64,000 nt of DNA from Pseudomonas sp. Irchel s3b2. Its GTDB lineage: Bacteria; Pseudomonadota; Gammaproteobacteria; Pseudomonadales; Pseudomonadaceae. Shown piece by piece: positions 9,759-19,022 of the stretch. The notes beneath the pieces were generated by a model, which saw nothing but the letters and a program-made list of their open reading frames with translations, did not search any database and was not told the origin of the DNA. The position numbers and the translations under genes were made by a program. Location of the stretch: assembly GCF_900187445.1 (NCBI RefSeq), contig NZ_FYEB01000002.1, positions 337,511 to 401,510 on the forward strand, given 5' to 3'. How positions within the stretch are numbered: the first letter of the stretch is position 1; each line of letters starts with the position of its first letter.

Positions 9759-9860
9759 CGACCCTGCTCTCATTGAAATGAGGCGTAAGTCTAAAGACCG
9801 CTGTGGCTAGCGGCAAGCAAAGGCCGGGCCTGTTTTTTTCTGTCGGACCGAGGTGCGGCA

Positions 9861-9950
9861 TTCGCGGGCAAGCCTCGCTCCTACAGGGTTGAGGTCGTTC
9901 CCAAATTATATGAACAACACAAACCCGTAGGAGCGAGGCTTGCCCGCGAA
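9861..9950. repeat. REP pair (family A REPIN)
   Basis: Inverted copies of the unit gtaggagcgaggcttgccc separated by an AT-rich spacer, located between yggU and metX. Same family as at 2114, 18907 and 22581. Confidence 0.9.
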
Positions 9951-9964
9951 GAACGATGACGCGG

Positions 9965-10261
9965 TCAGCCTGCCGGGCGCACAAGATCGGGCAAATCCGG
10001 CAGCTTCTTCGGCGAACAAATCCGCACCCGCTTTTGCCGGTTCAGCTCTCCGCTGATCAAACTCACCTGACTCTTGGAAACCCCGAACGCCTTGGCCAGA
10101 AACGCCATCAGGTACGCATTGGCCTTGCCTTCAACCGGTGGCGCCGTCAGGCGAATTTTTAATCGATCGCCATGCAGCCCGCAGAAATCATCGCTGCGGG
10201 CCGCCGGTTGCAGGTGACATTCCAGAATCAGGTCATCACCGTCCCAGCGAAAGTAGCTCAT
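9965..10261 (-). CDS. yggU: YggU/DUF167 family protein
   Basis: A 98-residue protein of the YggU (DUF167) family. Visible family features are the two short strands before LKIRLTAPPVEGKAN, then LIAFLAK-type helix residues (LMAFLAKAFGVSKSQV) and the GELNRQKRVRI strand. The function is uncharacterised. Its start overlaps the yggT stop (ATGA), so they are coupled, and it ends the yggS-proC-yggT-yggU unit. Confidence 0.92.
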   Translation of the reverse strand: MSYFRWDGDDLILECHLQPAARSDDFCGLHGDRLKIRLTAPPVEGKANAYLMAFLAKAFGVSKSQVSLISGELNRQKRVRICSPKKLPDLPDLVRPAG

Positions 10262-10848
10262 CAGATGAGCCCGAGCAGCCCCTGTGGCATGAGGGCATAG
10301 TACGCAAGGCGTGGGATCAGCCAGCTTTGCACCAGCTGGATCGCGATAAACGCGAAGATTGGCGAGATGTCGAGGCCGCCCAGGTTTGGAATGATCCGGC
10401 GGAACGGGGCGAGTACCGGTTCAGTAATCTGCGCGACCAGTTCTGCGCCCGGATTGTGGCTGCCCGGGGCGACCCAGGACAGAATCACACTGATGATCAT
10501 TGCGTAGAACAGCACACTCAAAAACAGCGAGAAGATTGCGATCAATGCCCAAGGCACCAAAAGCAGCAAATCGACCTCGAAGCCTTTGAGCAGCAGGATG
10601 ACGGCTATTAGCACCATCTGCACGATCAGCGCCAGTACCAGTGACGACATGTCCAGCCCGAACATGCTCGGGATGACCCGGCGCAAGGGCTTGAGCAGCG
10701 GTTGAGTGGCTTTCACGATGAATTGGCAGAGCGGGTTGTAAAAATTCGCCCGGACCAATTGCAGGATGAAGCGCAACAGCACGATCAGCAGGTACAGGCT
10801 GCCCAAGGTCTTGATTATGAAAATGGCAGCGTCATTGAGTCCGAGCAT
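10261..10848 (-). CDS. yggT: YggT family inner-membrane protein
   Basis: A 195-residue integral membrane protein with two tandem YGGT domains: residues about 5-75 and 100-180, each with two hydrophobic helices and a PFRRIIPNLGG-like loop (first copy PLRRVIPSMFGLD, second PFRRIIPNLGGLD). E. coli YggT has been linked to osmotic tolerance, but the biochemical role is unclear. It is 25 bases after proC and overlaps yggU. Confidence 0.93.
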   Translation of the reverse strand: MLGLNDAAIFIIKTLGSLYLLIVLLRFILQLVRANFYNPLCQFIVKATQPLLKPLRRVIPSMFGLDMSSLVLALIVQMVLIAVILLLKGFEVDLLLLVPWALIAIFSLFLSVLFYAMIISVILSWVAPGSHNPGAELVAQITEPVLAPFRRIIPNLGGLDISPIFAFIAIQLVQSWLIPRLAYYALMPQGLLGLI

Positions 10849-10873
10849 CGTTGAATTCCTTTGTAAGAGCTGA

Positions 10874-11692
10874 TTAGCGACCCAGTTGCTCGGCCATTTC
10901 GGCCGAGCGGTGCGCAGCGGCGCCGAGTGCTTTTTCTACCAGGGCTTCGAAGCCGCCGGCCTGGAATGACTTGATCGCCGCTTCGGTGGTGCCCGCAGGC
11001 GACGTCACGCGACGACGCAGTTCAGCCGCGTCGACATCACTGGCGACCGCCATGTGTGCCGCGCCCAACGCGGTTTGCACGGTCAGTTGTGCGGCGATGT
11101 CCGCTGGCAGACCGAGCTTCACGCCAGCGGCGGTCATGGCTTCGATCAGCAGGAAGAAATACGCCGGGCCCGAGCCGGAAACGGCGGTCACCGCGTCCAG
11201 TTGCTGTTCTTCGTCCAGCCACAGGGCGATGCCAACCGCCGACAGCAGCTCTTCCGCTTGCTGGCGCTGTGCGGCGCTCACTTCGCGGGTGGCGAACAAA
11301 CCGCTCACGCCCTGACGCAGCAGCGCCGGGGTGTTGGGCATGCAGCGCACAATAGGCTGGGCGCCAAGCCAGTTGTTCATGCTGGCGCAGGTGATGCCGG
11401 CCGCAATCGAGACCACCAGTTGATTCGGCTTGAGGCTTGGGCGAATGGCTTCACAAACGGTTTTCATCGCCTGGGGTTTGACCGCCAGCACGATCACGTC
11501 CACGCCCTCAATGGCTTGGGCGTTGTCGGCAAACATTTCGATGCCGTGTGTGGCGCTCATGCGGGCACGGGTTTCTTCACCCGGATCGCTGGCGCGGATC
11601 TGCGCGGCGTCCAGACCTTTGGCGCGCAGGCCGCCGATCAGGCTGGCGGCCATGTTGCCGGCACCGATAAAGGCAATACGAGTCTTGCTCAT
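10874..11692 (-). CDS. proC: Pyrroline-5-carboxylate reductase ProC
   Basis: Last step of proline synthesis: NAD(P)H reduction of 1-pyrroline-5-carboxylate. The protein has 272 residues. The Rossmann motif IAFIGAGNMAASLIGGL is at the N-terminus. The C-terminal dimerisation/substrate domain carries the family signature AVSGSGPAYFFLLIEAM and TSPAGTTEAAI. Start ATG is preceded by aggacctgac. It sits between yggS and yggT, an old and widespread association with the PLP-homeostasis protein. Confidence 0.97.
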   Translation of the reverse strand: MSKTRIAFIGAGNMAASLIGGLRAKGLDAAQIRASDPGEETRARMSATHGIEMFADNAQAIEGVDVIVLAVKPQAMKTVCEAIRPSLKPNQLVVSIAAGITCASMNNWLGAQPIVRCMPNTPALLRQGVSGLFATREVSAAQRQQAEELLSAVGIALWLDEEQQLDAVTAVSGSGPAYFFLLIEAMTAAGVKLGLPADIAAQLTVQTALGAAHMAVASDVDAAELRRRVTSPAGTTEAAIKSFQAGGFEALVEKALGAAAHRSAEMAEQLGR

Positions 11693-11728
11693 GTCAGGTC
11701 CTTATAAAGAGTGGTGTCAGCCATTGTT

Positions 11729-12415
11729 TCAAGGCTGGTGGTAGTCGCGGGCGCCAAACAAGGCCGTACCGATACGGACCCAAGTGGCGCCCATAGCAAT
11801 GGCCGACTCGAGGTCGTGGCTCATGCCCATGGAAAGTGTGTCGAGTGGCAGATTCAGGCTGGCTTGCAGGCTCTGTACGGCAGCAAAGGCTGCATCCTGG
11901 GCGGCGCGATCTTCAGTCGGCTCGGGAATCGCCATCAGCCCGCGCAATTTCAAGCGCGGCAGAGCGCTGATGGCATTGGCCAGGGCGGGCAGGTCGGCCG
12001 GGGTGCAGCCGGACTTGCTGGCTTCACCACTGACGTTGACCTGGATGCAGATGTTCAATGGCGGCAAATCGGCAGGGCGTTGTTCGGACAGGCGTTGTGC
12101 GATTTTCAAGCGATCCACGGAATGCACCCAGTCGAAATGCTCGGCGATAGCGCGAGTCTTGTTCGATTGAATGGGGCCGATGAAGTGCCAGATCAAGGGC
12201 AGGTCGGCCAATTCGAGCTGTTTGCTCAAGGCTTCCTGCAGGTAGTTCTCGCCAAAATCGCGCAGGCCGGCGGCATACGCTTCACGCAAGGCCTCGGCGG
12301 GCTTGGTCTTGCTCACGGCCAGCAACTGGACGCTGCCTTGGTCGCGGTGGACGGCTTCGGTCGCAGCCTGGATACGCGAACTAACCTGAAGGATGTTGTC
12401 TGCTATCGTGGACAT
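11729..12415 (-). CDS. yggS: YggS family PLP homeostasis protein (PLPBP/PROSC)
   Basis: Single-domain PLP-binding TIM-barrel protein that buffers free pyridoxal phosphate; it has no known catalytic activity. The protein has 228 residues. The PLP lysine lies in LLAVSKTKPAEALREA, followed by FGENYLQEA, and the phosphate-binding end MGMSHDLESAIAMGATWVR is intact. It is first in the proC unit and divergent from pilT, with a gap of 57 bases that must hold both promoters. Confidence 0.96.
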   Translation of the reverse strand: MSTIADNILQVSSRIQAATEAVHRDQGSVQLLAVSKTKPAEALREAYAAGLRDFGENYLQEALSKQLELADLPLIWHFIGPIQSNKTRAIAEHFDWVHSVDRLKIAQRLSEQRPADLPPLNICIQVNVSGEASKSGCTPADLPALANAISALPRLKLRGLMAIPEPTEDRAAQDAAFAAVQSLQASLNLPLDTLSMGMSHDLESAIAMGATWVRIGTALFGARDYHQP

Positions 12416-12472
12416 TCAAGAGGCGCCAGCGGGTCTGAGGTTCGCGGCATTCTACTGGAATTGAGGAGCGCT

Positions 12473-13507
12473 ATGGATATCACTGAGCTGCTGGCTTTCA
12501 GCGCCAAACAGGGCGCGTCCGACCTGCACCTGTCCGCCGGCCTGCCACCGATGATTCGTGTCGACGGCGATGTGCGCCGGATCAATCTGCCGGCCTTGGA
12601 CCACAAGGAGGTGCATGATCTGATCTACGACATCATGAACGACCTCCAGCGGGTGGACTTCGAGAAGCATCTTGAAACCGACTTTTCCTTCGAAGTGCCC
12701 GGTGTGGCGCGCTTTCGGGTCAATGCCTTCAACCAGAATCGTGGTGCTGGCGCGGTATTCCGGACCATCCCGTCCAAGGTTCTGAGCATGGACGACCTGG
12801 GCATGGGGGAAGTGTTTCGCAAGATTACTGAAGCGCCCCGGGGTCTGGTGTTGGTGACCGGCCCAACCGGCTCCGGTAAATCCACCACGCTGGCGGCGAT
12901 GATCGATTACCTGAACAACCATCGCCATCATCACATCCTCACCATCGAAGACCCGATCGAGTTCGTCCACGAATCACGCAAATGCCTGATCAATCAGCGC
13001 GAAGTCCATCGGGATACCCGCAGCTTCGCCACGGCCCTGCGTTCGGCCCTGCGCGAAGATCCGGACGTGATTCTGGTAGGGGAAATGCGTGATCTGGAGA
13101 CTATCCGGCTGGCTTTGACCGCCGCCGAGACGGGGCATCTGGTGTTCGGCACGTTGCACACCACATCGGCGGCGAAAACCATCGACCGAGTCGTGGACGT
13201 GTTTCCGGGCGACGAGAAATCGATGGTGCGTTCGATGCTCTCTGAATCATTGCTGGCGGTGGTGTCCCAGACACTGATCAAGAAAATCGGCGGCGGGCGG
13301 ATTGCCGCCCACGAAATCATGATCGGCACTTCGGCGATCCGTAACCTGATCCGCGAAGACAAGGTGGCGCAGATGTACTCGTCGATTCAGACTGGAGGGT
13401 CGCTGGGGATGCAGACGCTGGATATGTGCTTGAAGGAGTTGGTGACCAAGGGCGTGATCAGCCGCGAGCATGCGCGGGAGAAGGCGCGGTCGCCGGATAA
13501 TTTCTGA
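12473..13507 (+). CDS. pilT: Type IV pilus retraction ATPase PilT
   Basis: Hexameric cytoplasmic ATPase that depolymerises type IV pili and powers twitching. The protein has 344 residues. Walker A is GPTGSGKST with Lys136, the Asp box is ILTIEDPIEFVH, Walker B is DPDVILVGEMRD, and the His box is GHLVFGTLHT; the AIRNLIRE retraction motif is near residue 288. ATG 12473 follows ttgaggagcgct. In P. aeruginosa pilU comes next, but here an NlpC/P60 gene on the other strand follows. Confidence 0.97.
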   Translation: MDITELLAFSAKQGASDLHLSAGLPPMIRVDGDVRRINLPALDHKEVHDLIYDIMNDLQRVDFEKHLETDFSFEVPGVARFRVNAFNQNRGAGAVFRTIPSKVLSMDDLGMGEVFRKITEAPRGLVLVTGPTGSGKSTTLAAMIDYLNNHRHHHILTIEDPIEFVHESRKCLINQREVHRDTRSFATALRSALREDPDVILVGEMRDLETIRLALTAAETGHLVFGTLHTTSAAKTIDRVVDVFPGDEKSMVRSMLSESLLAVVSQTLIKKIGGGRIAAHEIMIGTSAIRNLIREDKVAQMYSSIQTGGSLGMQTLDMCLKELVTKGVISREHAREKARSPDNF

Positions 13508-13516
13508 CAGGAAGTT

Positions 13517-13547
13517 GATCGTTCCCACGCAGAGCGTGGGAACGATC
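13517..13547. repeat. Single palindrome, family B, likely terminator role
   Basis: A perfect 31-base palindrome with arms gatcgttcccacgc lies 10 bases after the pilT stop and 10 bases before the convergent peptidase stop. It could form a strong hairpin in either transcript. Identical palindromes occur at 14855 and 37510. Confidence 0.85.
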
Positions 13548-13556
13548 AGTGTCGGA

Positions 13557-14177
13557 TCAACGCTGAACAACCCGCAACGCATTCTGTTCTTTCGGCAGAA
13601 CCCGCTTGGCAACTACGTAGTGGCTTTCCCAGTACGGTTTCTTCAGGGTGTCGATGCTCACCGACTTGCCACGGCGTGGAGCGTGGATGAAGCGGTCGTT
13701 GCCCAAGTAGATGGCAACATGATTGACCCGGCGGCTCTTGAGTTTGAAGAAAATCAGGTCGCCTGGCTTCAGATCGTTGCGATCGACTTTCTCGCCATGA
13801 CCGCTGGCCATCGCATTGGAGGTACGAGGCAGGTCAAACGTGGCGTCATTGAACGCGTATTTTACCAGGCCGCTGCAATCGAACCCTTTACTTGGGCTGC
13901 TGCCACCCCAACGATAAGGCGTACCGAGCACGTTTACCGCACGGCTCAATACGTTGCTGCTTTCCTTGGTGGCCATCGGCGGGACCAGCTTGCGGTTGGC
14001 ATCGCTCAATTGAGGAGGGCGTTTTACAGTCTGTTTGTTTTTGCTTGCAGGAGCAGAAACATGAGATTTCGGGGTGAAACCATTAACGTTAGGAAGACGT
14101 TGCTCACGATTGGTGGCGTGGGCGGCCAGAGGCAATAATAGGCAAATGGTTAGCCAGGTCTTGAAAAATGAACGCAT
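13557..14177 (-). CDS. Secreted NlpC/P60 (C40) peptidoglycan peptidase
   Basis: Predicted periplasmic endopeptidase that cuts D-Glu-diaminopimelate-type stem-peptide bonds. The protein has 206 residues. A Sec signal peptide (MRSFFKTWLTICLLLPLAAHA) lacks a lipobox. A low-complexity basic linker covers about 23-75, and the NlpC/P60 domain covers about 77-200. The catalytic triad candidates are Cys101 (FDCSG), His153 (NHVAIYLG) and His165 (IHAPRRG). Start ATG 14177 is chosen for the signal peptide; an upstream TTG at 14207 is weaker. Confidence 0.93.
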   Translation of the reverse strand: MRSFFKTWLTICLLLPLAAHATNREQRLPNVNGFTPKSHVSAPASKNKQTVKRPPQLSDANRKLVPPMATKESSNVLSRAVNVLGTPYRWGGSSPSKGFDCSGLVKYAFNDATFDLPRTSNAMASGHGEKVDRNDLKPGDLIFFKLKSRRVNHVAIYLGNDRFIHAPRRGKSVSIDTLKKPYWESHYVVAKRVLPKEQNALRVVQR

Positions 14178-14426
14178 CAGCAAGGCTCGTAGATAGTGAA
14201 CGCGCAACTTTATAACAGCTTTTTTTCCCCTCCCGTGGCCGTTGGTCGATTCACTTTGCTGGCAACGGAACCAAATAAGCAGAAAATTGACGTGATTGTC
14301 GGACAGAAGTCAGTGAGCATAAGGGTTTGAAGGGGATGCAGCTCATATTTGCCGTATGTCGGTCATTGGTAAAAAAGTCACAAGAAATTCAAGAATATTT
14401 CTCTATCGCGTGAATCGAGGTCATCC

Positions 14427-14846
14427 ATGAATACCTATCGACATCCCGTTTCACAGCAAGACACCCATAGCAAAGTGATCGGTTATCTACTGTGGATTTT
14501 CGGTTTTACCGGGGCTCATCGTTTCTATTACGGCAAACCGGTGACCGGGACGATCTGGTTTTTCACTTTCGGTTTGCTGGGCATTGGCTGGCTGATTGAC
14601 CTGTTTCTGATCCCGGCCATGGATCGTGAAGCGGACCTGCGCTTTACCGCCGGACCCATCGAATACAACGTGGCGTGGATTCTCCTGACGTTTCTGGGAA
14701 TCTTTGGTGTGCACCGGATGTATCAGGGGAAGTGGATCAGCGGCTTGCTGTACCTGGTGACGGGCGGGTTGTTCTTTCTGGGGGTGTTGTATGACTTCTG
14801 GACGTTGAATGACCAAGTGTCGATTCGCAACGCGCAGAACAGCTGA
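14427..14846 (+). CDS. TM2 domain membrane protein with two TM2 repeats
   Basis: A 139-residue protein made of two tandem TM2-like units. Each has a hydrophobic helix, a short turn rich in G-x-H-R-F/M-Y, and a second helix: LLWIFGFTGAHRFYYGKP (residues 22-39) and LLTFLGIFGVHRMYQGKW (about 86-103). TM2 proteins are small helical-hairpin membrane proteins of uncertain role. ATG 14427 follows gaggtcatcc. A B-family palindrome begins 8 bases past the stop and may terminate it. Confidence 0.88.
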   Translation: MNTYRHPVSQQDTHSKVIGYLLWIFGFTGAHRFYYGKPVTGTIWFFTFGLLGIGWLIDLFLIPAMDREADLRFTAGPIEYNVAWILLTFLGIFGVHRMYQGKWISGLLYLVTGGLFFLGVLYDFWTLNDQVSIRNAQNS

Positions 14847-14854
14847 TTAATGAT

Positions 14855-14885
14855 GATCGTTCCCACGCAGAGCGTGGGAACGATC
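14855..14885. repeat. Single palindrome, family B, likely bidirectional terminator
   Basis: Perfect 31-base palindrome, identical in sequence to 13517-13547. It lies between the convergent TM2 gene and pyrC'. Confidence 0.85.
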
Positions 14886-14894
14886 AGATTGCGC

Positions 14895-16166
14895 TTACGC
14901 CTGGTGACTAATCCGCCCATCCACCAAGGTGTAACGCACCACGCCCGGCAAGCTATGGCCAATGAACGGGCAGTTTTCGCCCTTGGACAGCCAGGTCTCA
15001 CCGGCCACGGTCGAGGCCGCAGGGTCGAACAGCACGATATCTGCAGGCCCACCCACCGCCAGCTTGCCCGCCGGCAGACGCAATGCCTCGGCAGGACCGG
15101 CGCCCAAGCGTGCGAGCAGCGTTGGCAGATCCAGCAAACCGTCTTCCACCAAGGTCATCGCCAGCGGCAGCAGCAATTCAACACTGCTGATGCCCGGCTC
15201 GGTCGCGCCGAACGGCGCCAGTTTGGCATCACGTTCATGGGGCTGGTGATGGCTGGAGATGGCGGACACCACCCCTGACTTCACCGCTGCCCGCAAGCCG
15301 TCGCGGTCGGCGCGGGTGCGCAGCGGCGGCTGGACGTGATAGAGGCTGCTGAAATCGATCAGTGCTTCGTCGGTGAGGATCAGCTGATACAACGCCACGT
15401 CCGCCGTGACCTTCAAGCCACGAGCCTGGGCCTGGGCGATCAACGCCACACCTCGGGCACTGGTGAGCTGGCTGAAGTGCGCACGCACGCCGCTTTGCTC
15501 GACCAGCAGCAGATCCCGGGCCAGGGCCACGGTTTCGGCAGTTTCCGGAATGCCCGGCAGACCCAGGAAACTGGCGGTTGGGCCTTCGTGAGCCAAGCCG
15601 CCTTCGGCCAGATCATGGTCTTGCGAGTTGAAAATCACGGTCAGGTCGAACGTCGCCGCGTATTCCAGCGCTCGGCACAGGGTGCGAGTGTTGCGAAAGC
15701 TCTCCAGACCGTTGCCGAAGGCCACGCAACCGGCATCGCGCAAGGCGACCAGTTCGGCCAGTTGTTCGCCATCCAGGCCTTTGCTCAGGGCGCCGATCGG
15801 GAAGACTTTGGTATTGCCAGCTTCGCGGGCGCGGTCGAGGATCAGTTCGGCCACGGCCGAGGTGTCCAGCACCGGTTTGGTTTTCGGTGGGCAGCACAGG
15901 CTGGTCACGCCCCCGGCAGCAGCTGCGCGGGTTTCGCTGGCGATCGAGCCTTTACGGCTGTAGCCCGGCTCGCGCAGGGCGACGTTCAGGTCAACCAGGC
16001 CGGGGGCCGCCACCAGGCCTTTGGCGTCGATGGTGTCGACGGCGACAAAACCGGCCGGAGCGGCGCCAAGGGCGACGATCTTGCAGGCTTCAACATGAAT
16101 ATCGGTAACTTGATCCAGACCACTGACTGGATCGATAACGCGTGCGCCGAGAATGCTGAGCTTCAC
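14895..16166 (-). CDS. pyrC': Inactive dihydroorotase homologue PyrC' (PyrX)
   Basis: Amidohydrolase-fold subunit that in pseudomonads assembles with PyrB to give active aspartate transcarbamoylase but has no dihydroorotase activity. The protein has 423 residues. The metal motif Asp-x-His-x-His of real dihydroorotases reads [10 protein letters not shown] here: Asn61 and Ala63 replace both histidines. Downstream barrel segments remain ([23 protein letters not shown]). Its ATG overlaps the pyrB stop, so production is coupled to its partner. A catalytic pyrC must be elsewhere on the chromosome. Confidence 0.94.
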   Translation of the reverse strand: MKLSILGARVIDPVSGLDQVTDIHVEACKIVALGAAPAGFVAVDTIDAKGLVAAPGLVDLNVALREPGYSRKGSIASETRAAAAGGVTSLCCPPKTKPVLDTSAVAELILDRAREAGNTKVFPIGALSKGLDGEQLAELVALRDAGCVAFGNGLESFRNTRTLCRALEYAATFDLTVIFNSQDHDLAEGGLAHEGPTASFLGLPGIPETAETVALARDLLLVEQSGVRAHFSQLTSARGVALIAQAQARGLKVTADVALYQLILTDEALIDFSSLYHVQPPLRTRADRDGLRAAVKSGVVSAISSHHQPHERDAKLAPFGATEPGISSVELLLPLAMTLVEDGLLDLPTLLARLGAGPAEALRLPAGKLAVGGPADIVLFDPAASTVAGETWLSKGENCPFIGHSLPGVVRYTLVDGRISHQA

Positions 16167-17167
16167 TGGGCGTTCTCCTGCTCGAATTGGCGCTGGGCAG
16201 TCTGCCCGCTCATGGCCATGGACAGCACGGCCATACGAATCGCGATGCCGTAGGTCACCTGGTTGAGGATTACCGAGTGCGGGCCGTCGGCCACCGCCGA
16301 CTCAATTTCCACCCCGCGGTTGATCGGGCCCGGGTGCATGACGATGCAATCCGGTTTGGCTCCGGCCAGACGCGCGGTGGTCAGGCCGAACAGGCGATAG
16401 AACTCGCCTTCGCTTGGCAGCAGGCCGCCGGTCATGCGTTCACGCTGCAAGCGCAGCATGATCACCACATCGACGTCTTTCAGGCCTTCGGTCATGTCGG
16501 TGTAAACCTTCACACCGTACTGCTCGATGCCGATCGGCAGCAGAGTTTTCGGCGCGATCACACGGATGTCCGGGCAGCCGAGGGTTTTCAGCGCCAGCAT
16601 GTTCGAGCGCGCGACCCGCGAGTGCAGGATGTCGCCGACGATAGCCACCGAGAGATTCTCGAAGCCGCCCTTGTGCCGACGGATGGTGAGCATGTCGAGC
16701 ATGCCTTGGGTCGGGTGGGCGTGACGGCCGTCGCCGCCGTTGATGATCGCCACTTGCGGGCAGACATGTTCGGCGATGAAGTGCGCCGCGCCGGAATCAC
16801 CATGACGCACGACGAACATGTCGGCGGCCATGGCTTCCAGGTTGCGCAGGGTGTCGAGCAGGGTTTCGCCCTTGCTCGCCGACGACGTGGACACGTTCAG
16901 GGTGATCACGTCGGCCGACAGCCGCTGGGCCGCCAGTTCGAAGGTGGTGCGGGTGCGGGTGGAGTTTTCGAAGAACACGTTGCACACGGTCTTGCCGCGC
17001 AGCAACGGGACTTTTTTCACCGCCCGGGCGCCCACTTCGAGGAATGAGTCGGCGGTGTCGAGGATTTCCGTCAGCAGCTCGCGGCGCAAACCGTCGAGCG
17101 AGAGGAAGTGGCGCAGCTGGCCCTGATCATTGAGCTGCAGCGGGCGCTTGGTTTCTAGAGGCGTCAT
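16163..17167 (-). CDS. pyrB: Aspartate carbamoyltransferase catalytic subunit PyrB
   Basis: Condenses carbamoyl phosphate and aspartate in pyrimidine synthesis. The protein has 334 residues, with the longer N-terminus typical of pseudomonad ATCase. The carbamoyl-phosphate motif [13 protein letters not shown] is near residue 60. [10 protein letters not shown], the 240s-type loop around MLRLQRERM, and the [10 protein letters not shown] region follow. ATG 17167 ([11 protein letters not shown]) matches the family; an upstream start would add six residues. It lies 27 bases after pyrR and overlaps pyrC'. Confidence 0.97.
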   Translation of the reverse strand: MTPLETKRPLQLNDQGQLRHFLSLDGLRRELLTEILDTADSFLEVGARAVKKVPLLRGKTVCNVFFENSTRTRTTFELAAQRLSADVITLNVSTSSASKGETLLDTLRNLEAMAADMFVVRHGDSGAAHFIAEHVCPQVAIINGGDGRHAHPTQGMLDMLTIRRHKGGFENLSVAIVGDILHSRVARSNMLALKTLGCPDIRVIAPKTLLPIGIEQYGVKVYTDMTEGLKDVDVVIMLRLQRERMTGGLLPSEGEFYRLFGLTTARLAGAKPDCIVMHPGPINRGVEIESAVADGPHSVILNQVTYGIAIRMAVLSMAMSGQTAQRQFEQENAQ

Positions 17168-17194
17168 CGCGAGGGGGACTCTCAATAGGGCGAA

Positions 17195-17698
17195 TTAAAG
17201 GGCGAGGTCTTGAAGTTCGAGCTTGAGTTCCGGGCCGGACAGCTTCACCCGTTCATGGGCCGCCAATGCCAGGGTCGCGCCGACCACGTTCGGGCGGATC
17301 GGCAGCTCACCGGCGTCCAGGTCCAGCAGGCACACCAGCGTCACGCTGGCCGGGCGACCGTAGTCGAAGAGTTCGTTCATCGCGGCGCGGATGGTCCGAC
17401 CGCTCATCAGCACGTCATCGATCAGCACCAGGTGCTGGCCTTCGATCTCGAACGGCAGCGCCGATGGGCGTACTTGTGGATGCAGGCCGTTCTGGCTGAA
17501 ATCGTCGCGGTAGAACGAAACGTCCAGGGTGCCCAGGGGCGAATCGCTGCCCAATTCATCGAGCAACGCCTGCGCGACCCAGACGCCACCGGTCCGAATG
17601 CCGATATAGCGCGGTTCGCTGATGCCCCGTTTGGCCAGATAGGTGTCTAGACGGATCGCCATCTGGCTGATCAGTTCGGCGGGATTGGGCAGGCTCAT
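17195..17698 (-). CDS. pyrR: PyrR, pyrimidine operon regulator / uracil phosphoribosyltransferase homologue
   Basis: PRTase-fold protein that in Bacillus is an RNA-binding attenuation protein. The Pseudomonas homologue is linked to pyr regulation, but its mode is less clear. The protein has 167 residues. The PRPP-binding motif is [18 protein letters not shown] near residues 90-107. The start is preceded by aaggagcaaacc. It is the first gene of pyrR-pyrB-pyrC', 99 bases after ruvX. I saw no clear Bacillus-type attenuator in the 27 bases before pyrB. Confidence 0.94.
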   Translation of the reverse strand: MSLPNPAELISQMAIRLDTYLAKRGISEPRYIGIRTGGVWVAQALLDELGSDSPLGTLDVSFYRDDFSQNGLHPQVRPSALPFEIEGQHLVLIDDVLMSGRTIRAAMNELFDYGRPASVTLVCLLDLDAGELPIRPNVVGATLALAAHERVKLSGPELKLELQDLAL

Positions 17699-17797
17699 GG
17701 TTTGCTCCTTCTTTGTCCCGAGCCGAATGCTGCTTGAGTGGTGGCTCGGGTTGTAGCTAAGGGAGACGCCGCAGCGGCTCTTCAGAATTAGGTGCGG

Positions 17798-18235
17798 TCA
17801 GGATTCGAACAGTGCGGTGTTTTCGTCGAGCCAGCCTTGCAGCAGAAGCGCGGCGGCGATGGCATCGACCGGGTTGTCGCGGTAACTGCCCTTCTGGCCG
17901 CCACGGACCAGGCGTTCGCCTTTGGCCTCGAAGGTGGTCAGGCGCTCGTCGTGCGTATAAAAGGGCAGGTTGTAGCGGCCGTTCAGGCGCCGGGCGAACT
18001 TCTCGGCCCGCAGGCACATGTCGCTCGGCGTGCCGTCCATGTTCAGCGGCAGACCAACCACCACAGCGTCGGGTTTCCACTCTTTAATCAGGGCTTCGAC
18101 CTGATTCCAGTCGGGAATGCCGTTTTGCGCCTTCAAGGTGCACAGCTCGCGGGCCTGGCCGGTAATCACCTGGCCGACCGCAACGCCGATCTGTTTGGTG
18201 CCGTAGTCGAAACCCAAAATCAGCCGCAGGGCCAT
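17798..18235 (-). CDS. ruvX: Putative pre-16S rRNA nuclease / Holliday junction resolvase-like YqgF (RuvX)
   Basis: RNase H-fold nuclease; E. coli YqgF acts in 16S rRNA 5' maturation and was earlier predicted to resolve Holliday junctions. The protein has 145 residues. Acidic site elements are GFDYGTKQIGVAVG (first Asp), VVVGLPLNMDG (middle) and YTHDERLTTFEA, with the last Asp in DNPVDAIAAALLLQ. ATG overlaps the algH stop by ATGA. Confidence 0.93.
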   Translation of the reverse strand: MALRLILGFDYGTKQIGVAVGQVITGQARELCTLKAQNGIPDWNQVEALIKEWKPDAVVVGLPLNMDGTPSDMCLRAEKFARRLNGRYNLPFYTHDERLTTFEAKGERLVRGGQKGSYRDNPVDAIAAALLLQGWLDENTALFES

Positions 18236-18807
18236 CAGGCGTGCCCCGCCTGGCTGGTGAGCAAACTGAGATTGATACCCAGATGTTTGGCCGCCGCTTC
18301 AAGGCGCAATTCGCTGCTGGTGTTGAACAGGATGTCGGCGTGGAACGGGCAAGTCAGCCAGGCGTTGTCAGCCAGTTCGGCTTCCAATTGCCCGGCTTCC
18401 CAACCGGCGTAGCCGAGGGTGATCAGGCTTTTCGCGGGGCCGACGCCGTCGGCGATGGCGAACAGCACGTCCTGCGAGGTCGACAGCGATAACTCGCCGT
18501 CCAGATCAACGGTCGCCTGATAGGTTTTCCCCGTCGGGTGCAGGACAAAGCCGCGATCGGTTTGCACCGGGCCGCCAATAAAGATTGGCACGTGCTGGCA
18601 GAGTACCGGCGGCTCGATATCGGGGCGCAATTGCTCGAGGATATCGGCCAGGTTCAGGTCCTGCGGACGGTTGACCACCAGCCCCATGGCACCATTGGCC
18701 GTGTGCTCGACGATGTAGGTCAAGGTGTGCGCAAAGTTCGGGTCGGCCATGTGAGGCATGGCGATCAGGAAGTGATGCTTGAGGTAGCTGGGGCTGACGT
18801 TCTTCAT
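18235..18807 (-). CDS. algH: AlgH / YqgE family (UPF0301) protein
   Basis: UPF0301 protein. In P. aeruginosa the homologue was named AlgH from a link to alginate gene expression, but the biochemical function is unknown. The protein has 190 residues. The N-terminal FLIAMPHMADPNFAHTLTYIVEH and GAMGLVVNRP segments are diagnostic, and the LITLGYAGWEAGQLE motif is near residue 130. ATG 18807 gives the family's normal length; longer upstream reading is discarded. It forms a coupled pair with ruvX. Confidence 0.94.
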   Translation of the reverse strand: MKNVSPSYLKHHFLIAMPHMADPNFAHTLTYIVEHTANGAMGLVVNRPQDLNLADILEQLRPDIEPPVLCQHVPIFIGGPVQTDRGFVLHPTGKTYQATVDLDGELSLSTSQDVLFAIADGVGPAKSLITLGYAGWEAGQLEAELADNAWLTCPFHADILFNTSSELRLEAAAKHLGINLSLLTSQAGHA

Positions 18808-18906
18808 GAGCGCTAGTGTGGCGTTGGAGGGGCGAACTGACAAGCCGGGGATGCACAGGAAATGCCCGCATGAATGTCTTTTTGATGGAGTTTTGCTTGA
18901 GGGCCT

Positions 18907-18992
18907 CTTCGCGGGCAAGCCTCGCTCCTACAGGTTTGGCATGCACTTTGAAAATGGCGCATGACCTGTAGGAGCGAGGCTTGCCCGCGAAG
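18907..18992. repeat. REP pair (family A REPIN)
   Basis: Inverted REP units (cttcgcgggcaagcctcgc and its complement) with a 30-base spacer. It separates the tonB end from the algH promoter region. Confidence 0.9.
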
Positions 18993-19022
18993 GCGCCGGC
19001 TCAATCACCACAAATCAATCGG

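Noticed and set aside
11711..12472. Upstream in-frame extension of pilT
   Set aside because: It runs antisense through yggS; PilT has a good ribosome site and the conserved start at 12473.
17168..17194. PyrR-controlled attenuator before pyrB
   Set aside because: The 27-base gap is too short for a Bacillus-type antiterminator/terminator pair and shows no T run.
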